Of a stretch of DNA of 64,000 bases, positions 28,544 through 41,405 are shown piece after piece. The DNA is taken from assembly GCF_014203215.1 (NCBI RefSeq), contig NZ_JACHIM010000001.1, positions 310,001-374,000 of the forward strand, given 5' to 3'. The position numbers and the translations under genes were made by a program. The notes under the pieces were generated by a model that was given only the letters and a program-made list of their open reading frames with translations, had not been told where the DNA came from and did no database searches. The DNA comes from Bartonella callosciuri. GTDB lineage: Bacteria; Pseudomonadota; Alphaproteobacteria; Rhizobiales; Rhizobiaceae. Each line of letters starts with the position of its first letter. The first letter of the stretch is position 1.

Positions 28544-31500
28544 ATGCCAAAACGCACAGATATAAAATCCATTCTTATCATTGGAGCAGGACCTATTGTT
28601 ATTAGCCAAGCATGTGAATTTGACTATTCAGGCACACAAGCTTGTAAGGCACTAAAAGAAGAAGGTTATCGAATTATTTTGGTTAACTCTAATCCTGCCA
28701 CCATTATGACAGATCCAGATTTAGCTGATGCGACTTATATTGAGCCCATTACCCCTGAAATAGTTGCACAAATTATCGCTCATGAACATCCCGATGCCCT
28801 TTTGCCAACTATGGGAGGACAGACCGCCCTGAATACTGCTTTATCATTAAAGCGTATGGGCATTTTAGACCGCTATAACGTTGAAATGATAGGAGCAAAT
28901 GCCGATGCGATTGATAAAGCTGAAGATCGTGCTTTATTTCGCAAAGCGATGGCAAAAATTGGTTTGGAAACACCACGTTCTATGTTAGCCAATGCAACAG
29001 AACTTAAAGAAGAAAATCGCCAAAAACACGCAAAAATGCGCGATGAACTTAAAGCGAAACTTTCCGGTGATGCTCTTGAGAAAGCATTAGAAGAGCTTGA
29101 ACGTGACTGGCGACAAACCGAAGTGCATCGCAAGCAACATTATATTGCACATGCAACTGCAAAAGCAGTTCAAGCTCTTGATATTGTTGGTCTTCCAGCT
29201 ATTATCCGTCCTTCATTCACCCTTGGTGGTACCGGCGGTGGAATCGCTTACAACCGCTCTGAATTTTATGAAATTATTGAACGTGGCCTTGAGGCCTCAC
29301 CTACAACAGAAGTTTTAATTGAAGAAAGTGTTTTAGGGTGGAAAGAATATGAAATGGAAGTTATTCGCGATAAGAATGACAACTGTATTATTGTTTGTTC
29401 CATTGAAAACATTGATCCTATGGGTATCCATACCGGTGATTCTATCACCGTAGCGCCTGCCCTTACCTTAACGGATAAAGAATATCAATGTATGCGCAAT
29501 GCTTCCATTGCTGTACTGCGTGAAATTGGTGTTGAAACCGGTGGATCCAATGTGCAATTTGCTGTTAATCCTGAGAACGGCCGCCTCATTGTTATTGAAA
29601 TGAACCCGCGTGTTTCGCGCTCTTCAGCACTTGCCTCAAAAGCAACAGGTTTTCCAATTGCCAAGGTAGCGGCCAAACTCGCAGTTGGCTACACACTTGA
29701 TGAATTAAAAAATGATATCACAGGTGGTGCAACACCAGCATCATTTGAACCTTCTATTGACTATATAGTTACCAAGATTCCTCGCTTTGCCTTCGAAAAA
29801 TTTCCTGATTCCTCACCTGTTTTAACAACGGCGATGAAATCTGTAGGTGAAGTCATGGCAATTGGACGCACTTTTCAAGAATCGCTACAAAAAGCACTTC
29901 GTGGACTTGAAACAGGTCTTACCGGTCTTGATGAAATTGTCATCCCTGAACATGCTGAAGGTGATGAAAAGAGTTCAATACACTCCGCCATTGCAATACC
30001 AAGCCCAGATCGTCTGCGCTACATAGCCCAAGCAATGCGTACAGGTCTACCCTTAAATGAAATTCATCAAATTAGCAAAATTGATCCATGGTTTTTAGAA
30101 CAAATAGCGTCCATTATTGAAATGGAGCAACGCATCCGCATCCATGGCTTGCCCCACGATCCAGACAATCTACGCATGTTAAAAGCTATGGGCTTTTCGG
30201 ATGCGCGTTTAGCCACCCTTACAGGGCAAGAGCCCGATGATATTGCTGCTTTGCGTAAATCACTTAATGTTAAGCATGTTTTCAAACGAATCGACACTTG
30301 TGCAGCTGAATTTTTTTCACCTACAGCCTATATGTATTCGACATATGAAGTTCCTTTTGCAGGTACAGAACATTCGGAAGCACAAATTTCTAAACGCAAA
30401 AAAATTGCTATTTTAGGCGGGGGACCAAATCGGATCGGACAAGGCATTGAATTTGACTACTGTTGTTGCCACGCTGCTTTTGCGCTCCGTGATGCTGGCT
30501 TTGAAGCCATTATGATTAACTGCAATCCTGAAACCGTCTCGACCGATTATGATACCTCTGATCGTCTTTATTTTGAATCTTTAACAACAGAAGATGTACT
30601 CGCCATTTTAGAGACAGAACAGAAAAAAGGCGAATTGGTTGGAGTTATCGTCCAATTCGGTGGACAAACACCATTAAAGTTGGCAAGTGCACTAGAAAAA
30701 CATAATATCCCCATCCTAGGCACTTCACCTGACGCTATTGATTTAGCAGAAGATAGAGATCGCTTTCAAAAATTGTTGTTCAAACTTAACTTAACACAGC
30801 CTCAAAATGGTGTTGCCCATTCTGTCGAACAAGCGCGTCTTATCGCCCATGAATTAGGCTTCCCATTGGTTGTACGCCCTTCTTATGTTTTAGGAGGACG
30901 TGCCATGCAAATTATTCGTGATGAACGCAGCTTGCAAAATTATTTGCTTGAGAGTGTCCCTGAATTAATTCCAGAAGATATTAAAGCCCATTATCCCAAC
31001 GACAAAACGGGACAAATCAATATATTTCTTGGTAAAAATCCACTTTTATTTGATACCTATCTGACAGAAGCCATTGAAGTTGATGTTGATTGTCTATGCG
31101 ATGGAGAAGAAACACTGGTTGTTGGTATTATGGAACATATTGAAGAAGCCGGTATCCACTCTGGGGATTCAGCATGTTCTTTACCAGTGCATACACTCTC
31201 ACATAAAATCATCGCTGAACTAGAGCGTCAAACCAAAGCACTAGCACAAGCGCTTCATGTTCGTGGTTTGATGAATGTTCAATATGCCATAAAAGATGGT
31301 ATGATTTATATCTTAGAGGTCAATCCCCGTGCTTCACGTACCGTTCCATTCGTCGCAAAAACGATTGGCCGCCCCATTGCCAAAATAGCTGCACGTATTA
31401 TGGCAGGGGAAACGCTCTCAAAAGCTCTTCAAGCTTATGGTGGGCTTCCCTCTCCGCAACCAAAACAACATATCGCTGTTAAGGAAGCGGTTTTTCCTTT

Positions 31501-32029
31501 TGCACGCTTTTCAGGCGTTGATACACTTCTTGGTCCAGAAATGCGCTCAACCGGAGAAGTCATGGGACTTGATTATGAATTTGCTCTTGCTTTTGCTAAA
31601 GCTCAACTTGGAGCTGGCATTGATCTTCCAAAGGAAGGGACTTTGTTCGTTTCTGTGAGAGATGAAGATAAAAAAAGCATCTTAAACCCCGTAAAACTGT
31701 TAACTGATCTTGGCTTTTCTATTTTAGCAACAAGTGGAACACACAAATTTCTTACCGAACATAATGTTGAAGCAAAAAAAATTAACAAAGTACTAGAAGG
31801 ACACCCTCATATCGAAGATGCTATTCGTAATCAACAAATTCAATTGATTTTCAATACAACAAGCACTCCCAGTGCTATTTCAGACTCCAAATCATTACGT
31901 CATGCAGCGCTTATGCAAAAAGTCCCCTATTATACAACAACCGCTGGAGCCGAAGCTGTCGCAGAAGCTATCAAAGCACTCAAAAACAGAAACCTTGAAG
32001 TGCGCTCACTGCAAAGTTATTTCACTTGA
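28544..32029 (+). CDS. carB: Carbamoyl-phosphate synthase large subunit CarB
   Basis: Synthetase subunit that makes carbamoyl phosphate from bicarbonate, ammonia and two ATP. Two homologous ATP-grasp halves are visible: the first begins [20 protein letters not shown]-type and has [14 protein letters not shown]; the second begins [20 protein letters not shown] and has [13 protein letters not shown]. The C-terminal MGS-like allosteric domain starts near [14 protein letters not shown]. At 1161 aa it is about 90 residues longer than the E. coli enzyme. Part of the excess is a charged insert at roughly residues 145-205 ([20 protein letters not shown]), typical of alphaproteobacterial CarB. Intact; separated from carA by other genes. 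Confidence 0.97.
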   Translation: MPKRTDIKSILIIGAGPIVISQACEFDYSGTQACKALKEEGYRIILVNSNPATIMTDPDLADATYIEPITPEIVAQIIAHEHPDALLPTMGGQTALNTALSLKRMGILDRYNVEMIGANADAIDKAEDRALFRKAMAKIGLETPRSMLANATELKEENRQKHAKMRDELKAKLSGDALEKALEELERDWRQTEVHRKQHYIAHATAKAVQALDIVGLPAIIRPSFTLGGTGGGIAYNRSEFYEIIERGLEASPTTEVLIEESVLGWKEYEMEVIRDKNDNCIIVCSIENIDPMGIHTGDSITVAPALTLTDKEYQCMRNASIAVLREIGVETGGSNVQFAVNPENGRLIVIEMNPRVSRSSALASKATGFPIAKVAAKLAVGYTLDELKNDITGGATPASFEPSIDYIVTKIPRFAFEKFPDSSPVLTTAMKSVGEVMAIGRTFQESLQKALRGLETGLTGLDEIVIPEHAEGDEKSSIHSAIAIPSPDRLRYIAQAMRTGLPLNEIHQISKIDPWFLEQIASIIEMEQRIRIHGLPHDPDNLRMLKAMGFSDARLATLTGQEPDDIAALRKSLNVKHVFKRIDTCAAEFFSPTAYMYSTYEVPFAGTEHSEAQISKRKKIAILGGGPNRIGQGIEFDYCCCHAAFALRDAGFEAIMINCNPETVSTDYDTSDRLYFESLTTEDVLAILETEQKKGELVGVIVQFGGQTPLKLASALEKHNIPILGTSPDAIDLAEDRDRFQKLLFKLNLTQPQNGVAHSVEQARLIAHELGFPLVVRPSYVLGGRAMQIIRDERSLQNYLLESVPELIPEDIKAHYPNDKTGQINIFLGKNPLLFDTYLTEAIEVDVDCLCDGEETLVVGIMEHIEEAGIHSGDSACSLPVHTLSHKIIAELERQTKALAQALHVRGLMNVQYAIKDGMIYILEVNPRASRTVPFVAKTIGRPIAKIAARIMAGETLSKALQAYGGLPSPQPKQHIAVKEAVFPFARFSGVDTLLGPEMRSTGEVMGLDYEFALAFAKAQLGAGIDLPKEGTLFVSVRDEDKKSILNPVKLLTDLGFSILATSGTHKFLTEHNVEAKKINKVLEGHPHIEDAIRNQQIQLIFNTTSTPSAISDSKSLRHAALMQKVPYYTTTAGAEAVAEAIKALKNRNLEVRSLQSYFT

Positions 32030-32294
32030 GTTTTTCACTATGGTACAAAATATATTCTCTTTATATTCTGTATTTTCTCTCAATCTTTTCTTTGTAAAAA
32101 AAGACCGATTAAGACTTGCTTTTTATCCTAAAAACTTTTATACAGACTCCATCGAATTTTCGGTTATGTGACTTTCTTTCCTGTGCGATTTGCACTTTCG
32201 ACGAAACTTCTCCCACCTAATTTCGATCTAAAATTGTATTGAAGGCTTTATGGCTTCAGTACGCAATATCATTATATATTCTAAGGAGTTTCCT

Positions 32295-32504
32295 ATGTCT
32301 ACAGGAACAGTTAAGTGGTTTAATACAACAAAAGGTTTCGGATTTATTCAACCGAGTGATGGAAGTGCAGATGTATTCGTACATATTTCTGCTGTTGAGC
32401 GTTCTGGTTTAAATAATCTTAACGAAGGACAAAAAGTTTCTTATGAAGTTCTTCAAGATCGTCGTTCTGGGAAGTTCGCAGCTGATAATCTTGCAGTGCT
32501 TTGA
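32295..32504 (+). CDS. cspA: Cold-shock protein (CspA family)
   Basis: A 69-aa OB-fold RNA/DNA chaperone. RNP1 (KGFGFI, residues 13-18) and RNP2 (DVFVHI, residues 26-31) are intact, and the start [10 protein letters not shown] is the family N-terminus. The ATG at 32295 follows AAGGAG by seven bases; an upstream ATG at 32250 is not supported. The 265-base upstream gap could hold a regulated leader, but no structure is evident to me. A clear intrinsic terminator follows. The specific cold-shock paralogue cannot be fixed. Confidence 0.95.
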   Translation: MSTGTVKWFNTTKGFGFIQPSDGSADVFVHISAVERSGLNNLNEGQKVSYEVLQDRRSGKFAADNLAVL

Positions 32505-34630
<2,126 letters not shown>

Positions 34631-35256
34631 ATGCTGAAGTATCTTCTATTGCTATAGTTTTGCTGCCGAACATTCGTCTATCTGAAAACTTTCGACCATT
34701 GGGTTATGGCACAAACAAACGAATCCTATAGAAAGTACGTATAAATGAAACTACATGAAGATATATATTGCAAAAAAGATTGAAAAATTTTTAAGTATCC
34801 CCAAAATAAACCACACGTGATTTCAACAATGATATCCGCATAGAGTACATTTCTACGTTCCCCCATATGAGAAATGAAGAGTATCGGCTATTTTAGCTCT
34901 ATTATCAGAAATAAATCTTTTAGCTTTAGTGAGCGCTTATTAAGAGACAAGCGTATGGGCTCTCTCGCCATACTCAATGGCTCTCCATCCAAAACGCTTC
35001 TACATAATCATAAAAATTACATTTTTTCATTCAATTTGTGGCATTAAAGAAGATTTAATATTATATTAAATACCATTCCTTTCAATCAAACTTTTTCTAT
35101 TCGGGAAGGGTCATTATACGCAAATATTTCCCAATGCTCTTCATTACACCTTGATGTACCTAAAAATTATTGGAAATCTATAAAACAAAACTTTTTAAAT
35201 TCTTTCCCTATCATCTTCTAAAGGACCTTCATTTTTATATACCATCCTACACGTTT
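34631..35256. other. Intergenic, no gene seen
   Basis: About 630 bases between the 3' ends of aatA and the sRNA terminator. Stops in all frames, no recognisable remnant. Confidence 0.5.
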
Positions 35257-35282
35257 AAAAAAAAGCCGGACAAATGCCCGGC
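35257..35282 (-). terminator. Intrinsic terminator of the candidate sRNA
   Basis: On the minus strand GCCGGG-CATTTG-TCCGGC (one G-U pair) is followed by eight T. It may also end readthrough from lsrB. Confidence 0.85.
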
Positions 35283-35374
35283 AAATCTGGTAAATCTCCA
35301 GAGATAAAATCAATCTGACAGATTTCCGTAAGGGAACCCTCAAGAAAATGCAATGGGAGGCAACATAATCAAGA
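35257..35374 (-). ncRNA. Candidate AbcR-like (alpha-r15) trans-acting sRNA
   Basis: On the minus strand just downstream of lsrB lies a possible promoter (TTGCAC at 35411-35406, TACTAT at 35386-35381, spacing 19). A transcript starting near 35374 would contain an unpaired-looking GCCTCCCATTGC (35361-35350), then AGGGTTCCCT, and end at a strong intrinsic terminator, giving about 118 nt. AbcR/alpha-r15 sRNAs of Rhizobiales are about this long, sit next to the lsrB/vtlR gene, and use CUCCCA-type anti-Shine-Dalgarno loops to repress ABC-transporter mRNAs with Hfq. The identification rests on place, size, motif and terminator, not on a search. Confidence 0.6.
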
Positions 35375-35467
35375 GGTAGCATAGTATGTCATTTTATCAG
35401 AAAAAGTGCAATAAAGACTTAAGCGTATCAGCTATGCAATAAACACATAGCTTTAAATACCACATCG

Positions 35468-36373
35468 TTAAAAGGACCACTGACGGGCTTTTAAAAAAAT
35501 ATAATCTCGAAAAGCTCTCAGCTTTGCTAAGTTCTTTAAAGCGTAAGGATAACAAAAAAAAGTATCAAAGGAAGGAATATCGACCATATCAGGAAAGAGA
35601 CGCACGAGTTTCTGATCATTATTCACGATATAATCAGGAAGAACAGCGATACCAAGATCACGCATAATTGCATTCTTGATTGAAATAATATTATTGATTC
35701 GTAAAACTGAAAGACGCAAAGATCCATCACTTCTGCCAGCCTTTTCCAACCAATTTAAACTAGACAAATAAGGCGGAACAGGTTCACCGAACGAAATAAT
35801 ACGGTGTGACTCTAACTCAGATAATGTTTCTGGTTTTCCATACTTTGCAACATAGTTTTCTGAAGCATAAACATGCATATGAATTGTAAAGAGTTTTCTT
35901 TGTATAAGGTCAGGCTGTTGGGGCTGCTGCAAACGAACAGCACAATCTGCTTGGCGCATTGTTAAATCAAGTTCTTTATCATCAAACAAGAGCTGGATAC
36001 ATATATCCGGATAAAGACTAAGAAATTCGGGCATACGCTCCACAAGCCATCCTGCTCCTACTCCAAAAGTCGATGTAACCCGCAAATTTCCTGTTGGCTT
36101 TTCACAGCTTTCACTTAATTGCGAACGTGCACTCTCAAGTTTCATCAAAACATCATGGGTTGTACGATAAAGAATTTCACCCTGCTCCGTTAAAATTAAT
36201 CCACGAGCATGACGCTGAAACAAGGACACACCAACATCCTGCTCTAAAACTGAAACCTGTCGTGAAACAGCTGACTGAGATAAATGAAGCTTTTGAGCTG
36301 CATGTGTAAAAGAACCTGCTTCTGCCACAGCATGAAAAACCCTTAACTTATCCCAATCTAACGGTGACGTCAC
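35468..36373 (-). CDS. lsrB: LysR-type regulator LsrB/VtlR
   Basis: A 301-aa LysR-family activator. The N-terminal winged HTH reads DWDKLRVFHAVAEAGSFTHA, then LSQSAVSRQVSVLEQDVG and LFQRHARGLILTEQGE; the C-terminal co-inducer domain starts near GNLRVTSTFGVGAGWL. Its position directly downstream of trxB, 27 bases away on the same strand, is that of Sinorhizobium lsrB and Brucella vtlR. In those species the protein supports oxidative-stress response or host infection, and VtlR activates the sRNA abcR2. A candidate AbcR-like sRNA lies immediately downstream here. Intact. Confidence 0.85.
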   Translation of the reverse strand: MTSPLDWDKLRVFHAVAEAGSFTHAAQKLHLSQSAVSRQVSVLEQDVGVSLFQRHARGLILTEQGEILYRTTHDVLMKLESARSQLSESCEKPTGNLRVTSTFGVGAGWLVERMPEFLSLYPDICIQLLFDDKELDLTMRQADCAVRLQQPQQPDLIQRKLFTIHMHVYASENYVAKYGKPETLSELESHRIISFGEPVPPYLSSLNWLEKAGRSDGSLRLSVLRINNIISIKNAIMRDLGIAVLPDYIVNNDQKLVRLFPDMVDIPSFDTFFCYPYALKNLAKLRAFRDYIFLKARQWSF

Positions 36374-36400
36374 AATTTTACCTTTAATTTTTCTACTTTT

Positions 36401-37363
36401 TCAATAAATTTTTGCTTGTAGAGCTAAAAAACGTTCTGCTTCTAAGGCCGCCATACATCCATTTCCTGCTGCTGTTATAGCTTGGCGGAATTTTTCATCT
36501 GTTACATCGCCTGCAGCAAAAACACCAGCAATGCTTGTTGCCGTTGAATCTGGCACTGTCCATAAATAACCACCTTGTTTTTGTTTTAATTGTCCTTCAA
36601 ACAAAGAAACAGCGGGGTCGTGCCCAATGGCAATAAATATTCCCTCCGCATTCACCTTAACTGCTTGGCCGGTTTTAACATTTTTAAGACATGCACCTGT
36701 TACCACAGCTCCCCTAGAATCCTGCGCTGGCAAACCAACAATTTCTTCTACCACATGATCCCAAAGAACCCGTACATTATCGCAAGCAAGTAACCTATCT
36801 TGCAAAATTTTCTCCGCCCGAAAATAATCGCGTCGATGAACCACGTTTACACTCTTAGCCAAATGCGATAAATAAAGCGCTTCTTCAACAGCTGTATTTC
36901 CACCTCCCACAACAATGACATCCTTATCACGATAAAAAAAGCCATCGCATGTAGCGCAAGCAGAAACCCCCCCTCCCATAAAAGTCTTTTCACTTTCCAA
37001 ACCAAGCCAGCGCGCCTGCGCTCCCGTTGCAATAATCAGAGCATCACAACAATATTGCGCTCCAGAATCTCCATATAAGACAAAAGGATACTTCAATAAA
37101 TCAGCCTTTGTAATATTATCATAGACAATTTTTGTACCCATATTTTCGGCTTGTTTCGCCATTTGTTGCATCAACCATGGCCCTTGAATTGGATCCGCAA
37201 AACCTGGATAATTTTCAACATCAGTTGTAATCATCAATTGCCCGCCCTGCTGCACACCAGTAACCAAAACCGGCTTAAGCATTGCTCTTGCCGCATAAAT
37301 CGCTGCTGTATAACCAGCTGGGCCCGAGCCAATAATAAGCAAGCGAATATGCGATTGCACCAT
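36401..37363 (-). CDS. trxB: Thioredoxin reductase TrxB
   Basis: FAD/NADPH enzyme of 320 aa that reduces thioredoxin in the cytoplasm. The FAD-binding motif is IGSGPAGYTAAIYAARA (residues about 11-27). The redox-active disulfide is CATC (Cys136 and Cys139), followed by the NADPH motif VVGGGNTAVEEALYL and the second FAD segment GVFAAGDVTDEKFRQAITAA. It forms a probable operator with lsrB downstream on the same strand, linking redox enzyme and redox-type regulator. Intact; divergent from trkH. Confidence 0.96.
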   Translation of the reverse strand: MVQSHIRLLIIGSGPAGYTAAIYAARAMLKPVLVTGVQQGGQLMITTDVENYPGFADPIQGPWLMQQMAKQAENMGTKIVYDNITKADLLKYPFVLYGDSGAQYCCDALIIATGAQARWLGLESEKTFMGGGVSACATCDGFFYRDKDVIVVGGGNTAVEEALYLSHLAKSVNVVHRRDYFRAEKILQDRLLACDNVRVLWDHVVEEIVGLPAQDSRGAVVTGACLKNVKTGQAVKVNAEGIFIAIGHDPAVSLFEGQLKQKQGGYLWTVPDSTATSIAGVFAAGDVTDEKFRQAITAAGNGCMAALEAERFLALQAKIY

Positions 37364-37616
37364 AAAGTCCCCTTCATTTTCTCTTACTTAATTATTCTAT
37401 AAAATATCACTGAATACAGCTTTAAAAAACATTTTTCAACAGCCTAAATTATGGTGTATATGTATCTCTTTTCAAATTTGGTGAAATGGTCCTATTGTCA
37501 CTTCATCAAGGCCTAGTTAATATATAAAAATTAATCTCTATATTAGAAAGAGAAAAACGTAACTTTATTATGGACGCAAAACTATAAAAAAGTAAATATA
37601 ACGATAGGGAACGGTC

Positions 37617-39068
37617 ATTTTTCAGTTTATTATCAATGTTTGTGCGCGTTTCACGTTAATTATGGGAGGAGCAATGCTTCTACCGATTTTTGTTGATTTG
37701 CACGACAGCAACCATAATTGGATAAGCTTTCTCTACTCTTATGTCATCACCACCATGTTAGCAACGCTGCTTCTTTTAGCTACCAAGGGTGCTAGCTGTC
37801 GTTTTTCAGCACGGCTTGGCTTTATGCTCACTGTCTGTCTTTGGCTAACAGGAAGCATAGTAGGTGCCTTACCTCTTTATCTTTCCCCTCTTCCAATTTC
37901 TCTAGCAGGAGCAATCTTCGAATCCGTCTCAGGTATTACAACGACAGGCTCTACAGTACTTACTGGTCTTGATAACTTATCACGCAGCATTTTGTTATGG
38001 CGTTCCATCATATGCTGGATTGGAGGGATTGGTTTTATTGGTTTAGCCCTTTTGCTTTTACCTTCACTACGTGTTGGTGGAGTGCAACTTTTTCATATGG
38101 AATCATCAGATAAATCTGAAAAAGTATTACCCCGTATCAACCAAATTGCCAACGGAATTATCATAGCGTATGTTGGACTAACACTGGCTTGTATGCTTTC
38201 CTATTTTGCTTCAGGGATGAACTTATTTGATGCCATCAACCACGCAATGAGTACGGTAGCAACAGCTGGTTTCTCAACGCATGACTCCTCTTTTGGCTAT
38301 TTTTCTGATAAACCAGCCGTCTTAATCATTTCAACAATCTTTATGTTACTCTCGGCACTCCCCTTCGTACTTTATGTTAAATTAGTGCTTCCTGGTCGCT
38401 CCAAACGCTTCATTGACCCACAAGTAATTGTTTTTTTCTATATTGTGTTCCTTTTGAGCTTTGCTTTAGCAACGTGGCTAAGATTTCATGATCATCGTGC
38501 TTTTCACTTGATTTTTCTTGATGCTATTTTTCACCTTACTTCTATCATCAGTACAACTGGTTATAGTGCAGAAGATTATCAATTGTGGGGACCTTTTGCA
38601 CTTGGCATTTTTTTCATTATTTCTTTTACAGGCGGATGTGCTGGTTCTACCTCTGGTGGAATGAAAATCAATCGCTTAATTATCCTTTGGCGTATTACAC
38701 AAACAAATATAGAAAAACTTCTTTTCCCTAATGTCGTTGTAAAAGCACGCTACGACCATTTGAACATCTCGAGCGATACTGCTAAAGCAGTTTTATTTTT
38801 TGTCTGTCTTTATATGTTCTGTCTTCTCATTGGCACTGCGTTTTTGCTAACAACCGGTCTTGACTTCACTTCTGCCTTCACCGGCGTCTTAACCGCTCTT
38901 TCCAATATTGGTCCAGGTTTTGGAAATATTATTGGTCCCGCTGGAAATTTCTCTACAATTAATGATAATGCTTTATGGATTTTGAGTTTTCTTATGCTGG
39001 CTGGGCGTCTTGAAATTATAACCATATTCGTACTTTTTATCCCCGCTTTTTGGCGTGAAAAGTTTTAA
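37617..39068 (+). CDS. trkH: TrkH-family potassium uptake protein, probable ATT start
   Basis: Polytopic K+ channel subunit of the Trk system, working with the NAD-binding TrkA. Selectivity-filter-like loops are seen: VSGITTTGSTVLTGLD, STVATAGFSTHDSSF, IISTTGYSAEDY and LSNIGPGFGN. The first ATG (37662) would cut into the first membrane helix. The frame extends 15 codons upstream to ATT at 37617, six bases after AGGGA, and gives 483 aa with a complete first helix (FIINVCARFTLIMGGAMLL); no ATG, GTG or TTG occurs in that stretch. I therefore propose a non-canonical ATT start, otherwise an N-terminally damaged gene. Confidence 0.88.
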   Translation: MFQFIINVCARFTLIMGGAMLLPIFVDLHDSNHNWISFLYSYVITTMLATLLLLATKGASCRFSARLGFMLTVCLWLTGSIVGALPLYLSPLPISLAGAIFESVSGITTTGSTVLTGLDNLSRSILLWRSIICWIGGIGFIGLALLLLPSLRVGGVQLFHMESSDKSEKVLPRINQIANGIIIAYVGLTLACMLSYFASGMNLFDAINHAMSTVATAGFSTHDSSFGYFSDKPAVLIISTIFMLLSALPFVLYVKLVLPGRSKRFIDPQVIVFFYIVFLLSFALATWLRFHDHRAFHLIFLDAIFHLTSIISTTGYSAEDYQLWGPFALGIFFIISFTGGCAGSTSGGMKINRLIILWRITQTNIEKLLFPNVVVKARYDHLNISSDTAKAVLFFVCLYMFCLLIGTAFLLTTGLDFTSAFTGVLTALSNIGPGFGNIIGPAGNFSTINDNALWILSFLMLAGRLEIITIFVLFIPAFWREKF

Positions 39069-39866
39069 TGCACAGCATTTAATTTTATATAATGAGAAAA
39101 ATTTACGAGATACACGATATACATTAAAAATCTAGCTTTCATTCAATTTATGGAAAAGTTTTTAAAAAGTTTCAAACAAGTGACTACATCAGAAGATTAA
39201 ATGACTACATCAGAAGATTAAAGCTGTCCTTAAAAGGAAAAGCTCCCTAACCTTCATAAGCTTTTTTGTGCACAGAGCGCCTGAAATAGATGCAAAACAT
39301 CAAGAAAACTATCAAATATCATTCAAAGAAACTTTAGAGATCAGACAAGATCTTATTACACTCTAATTTATGAGCCTTCCTAACCAAAATTGAAAAATTC
39401 ACAACTACTTCCACCACTAGAAAAACATGAACAACTTCACCAACCCAGTCTCAGAAACAGAACACCACGCTATAACTCTTTAAACAAAGAAAGTCTTTTA
39501 TTTTTTTCTATATGACTGGTATCATAAAGTAACAACACCCCCCCCCCAGAAAACCAAGTTTCATCTGAAATCCTTGGAATTGAAAAAGTCAAAGCATTAT
39601 TTTGGGTCTCCTCATTGATAACTGAACTAAAAAATAACCACCTTATGCTCCAAACTTTATCATAATCCTCATATGACTCTAAAAAGTATAAACTAGCAGT
39701 TTTTTATGAAAAAATTTGAGAACTCATCATTTTTCATATCAAACATATGCTTAATTTTATGAAATAACATTTGTATTATTGATCTGCTTACTTGATTATT
39801 ATGGTGGACCTTTAAAAAGAAAGCATCTATCCCCTAATTCACTTCTCAGAAAGACTTCTGATGAAT
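39069..39866. other. Intergenic region with a tandem duplication and a poly-C tract
   Basis: About 800 bases without an intact gene between the convergent trkH and lpcC. It contains the 21-bp tandem duplication at 39181-39222 and ten consecutive C at 39538-39547. A few protein-like fragments on the minus strand could be an eroded gene, but I cannot assign one. Confidence 0.5.
39181..39222. repeat. Two tandem copies of a 21-bp unit
   Basis: The unit starting TGACTACATCAGAAGATTAA occurs at 39181-39201 and again, identical, at 39202-39222. A perfect adjacent duplication suggests a recent replication-slippage event in non-coding DNA. Confidence 0.9.
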
Positions 39867-40925
39867 TTAAAGTGTTTTTACCGCAAACATTTCTTCATAA
39901 ACGCTTCTAATTGCTGCCGCCTCCTTTTCCAGAGGAAAGTGCGTACGAACATGAGCTAAAGCTTTTTCTCCTGCCGCTATTGTTTTTTCTAAATCAGCAA
40001 AATAAGGTTCAATTGCTGCCGTTAAAGCCGGACCATCTCCTGCTTTGACAACTGTTCCTGTTCCCTCCACCACCAATTCTGTATAAACTCCTGCATTACT
40101 TGCCACAACAGCTGTCTGTGATGCCATTGCCTCCAATGGCGTTAAACCGAAACCTTCTGTACGAGAAGGGGCTATATAAAGCGACAGACGACGATACCAC
40201 AGAGGCGTATTCAACAACTCACCAAGAAAAATAATACGCTCTTTCAAACCTGCTTCAGCAATCTTTTGACGCAATTTTTTTTCAAAATTATAATGTTGTG
40301 CTGTAGTGCGACCAGCAATAAGCGCTGTCCACTCAGGATAGCGGGGCAATAATGTTATCATTGCATCCACAAACAAATCAGTGCCCTTTGAGTAACGCAC
40401 ACGTCCAAAACACCCTACCGCATATTTTCCAGGAAGCCCAGCTACTGGAAAGAAATCATCAACAGTTTTCGGCGGCGAAAAACGCCGAACATCCACCCCA
40501 TGCATAATAACCTGATGAGGAACCTCTAAATAAGAGCCTGTACGTACACTGGTAGCAATAACCTTATCCATACGGCGAATCAACCACTTGGTCAAAGACT
40601 TATGATGACGTCGGGATGCTGATGTAAAGATGAGTTTAAGCTTCATTCGCAACACATCGCGCAAAAAGACCCCGCATAGCATCTCAATATTGCGCCGTGC
40701 ATGCCAAATACGAAACGGTTTACCCATCGGGCTTTTCCACAGCCCGAACAGGTTGTTAAAAGTAATAAATGGCAATTTTTTTGGCAACCCAAACCCAAAA
40801 GTGGATATACGTACACCCTGTTCTCGCTGTAATGGAATAAGCTGAACAATCGTAGATGTTACTCCCGATAAGCGTTTTTTAAAGTGAGGAGCAATAATCT
40901 CTGTTTCTTCCAAAGACACACGCAT
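39867..40925 (-). CDS. lpcC: LPS core mannosyltransferase, LpcC/WadC type
   Basis: A 352-aa GT-B glycosyltransferase (GT4 family). The donor-binding C-terminal half shows VGCFGRVRYSKGTDLFVDA, APSRTEGFGLTPLEAMASQT with the E-x7-E motif, and VVASNAGVYTELV. The acceptor half has FKKRLSGVTSTIVQLIP. In Rhizobium LpcC adds the core mannose to Kdo, and the Brucella homologue WadC does the same; the greA neighbour and the trxB/lsrB vicinity agree with that locus. It starts six bases after the greA stop on the same strand, so the two are co-transcribed. The exact sugar is inferred. Confidence 0.82.
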   Translation of the reverse strand: MRVSLEETEIIAPHFKKRLSGVTSTIVQLIPLQREQGVRISTFGFGLPKKLPFITFNNLFGLWKSPMGKPFRIWHARRNIEMLCGVFLRDVLRMKLKLIFTSASRRHHKSLTKWLIRRMDKVIATSVRTGSYLEVPHQVIMHGVDVRRFSPPKTVDDFFPVAGLPGKYAVGCFGRVRYSKGTDLFVDAMITLLPRYPEWTALIAGRTTAQHYNFEKKLRQKIAEAGLKERIIFLGELLNTPLWYRRLSLYIAPSRTEGFGLTPLEAMASQTAVVASNAGVYTELVVEGTGTVVKAGDGPALTAAIEPYFADLEKTIAAGEKALAHVRTHFPLEKEAAAIRSVYEEMFAVKTL

Positions 40926-40931
40926 AATAAT

Positions 40932-41405
40932 TTAAATGTACTGAACCTCTATAATTTCATAATTATGCGCTCCCCCCGGTGCATTAACTTCAATGACATC
41001 ACCTTCTTGTTTACCAATGAGTGCCCGTGCAATAGGTGAGGAAATAGAAATTTTACCAATCTTTACATCGGCTTCTTGATCACCAACGATCTGATAAACC
41101 TTTTTCTCTTCAGTATCCTCATCTAAAAGTTTGATAGTTGCTCCAAATTTGATTTTGTCGCCTGAAAGACGCGAAACATTAATAACTTCTGCCCGAGCAA
41201 TATAGTCTTCAAGCTCATTGATACGCCCCTCATTATGACTTTGCGCCTCTTTAGCAGCATGATATTCAGCATTTTCTGACAGATCACCATGCGCACGCGC
41301 CTCAGAAATTGCTTCGATAATCCGCGGACGCTCCTGTTGTTGACGCCAACGTAACTCTTCTTTAAGACTTTCAAAACCAGCTGTAGTCATCGGAACTTTT
41401 TTCAT
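40932..41405 (-). CDS. greA: Transcription elongation factor GreA
   Basis: Stimulates RNA polymerase to cleave backtracked RNA. At 157 aa it has the normal two-domain layout: an N-terminal coiled coil ([20 protein letters not shown]) with the conserved tip acidic pair in [20 protein letters not shown], and a C-terminal FKBP-like domain ([38 protein letters not shown]). ATG at 41405 follows GAAAGGGA. Leads an operon with lpcC. Confidence 0.97.
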   Translation of the reverse strand: MKKVPMTTAGFESLKEELRWRQQQERPRIIEAISEARAHGDLSENAEYHAAKEAQSHNEGRINELEDYIARAEVINVSRLSGDKIKFGATIKLLDEDTEEKKVYQIVGDQEADVKIGKISISSPIARALIGKQEGDVIEVNAPGGAHNYEIIEVQYI

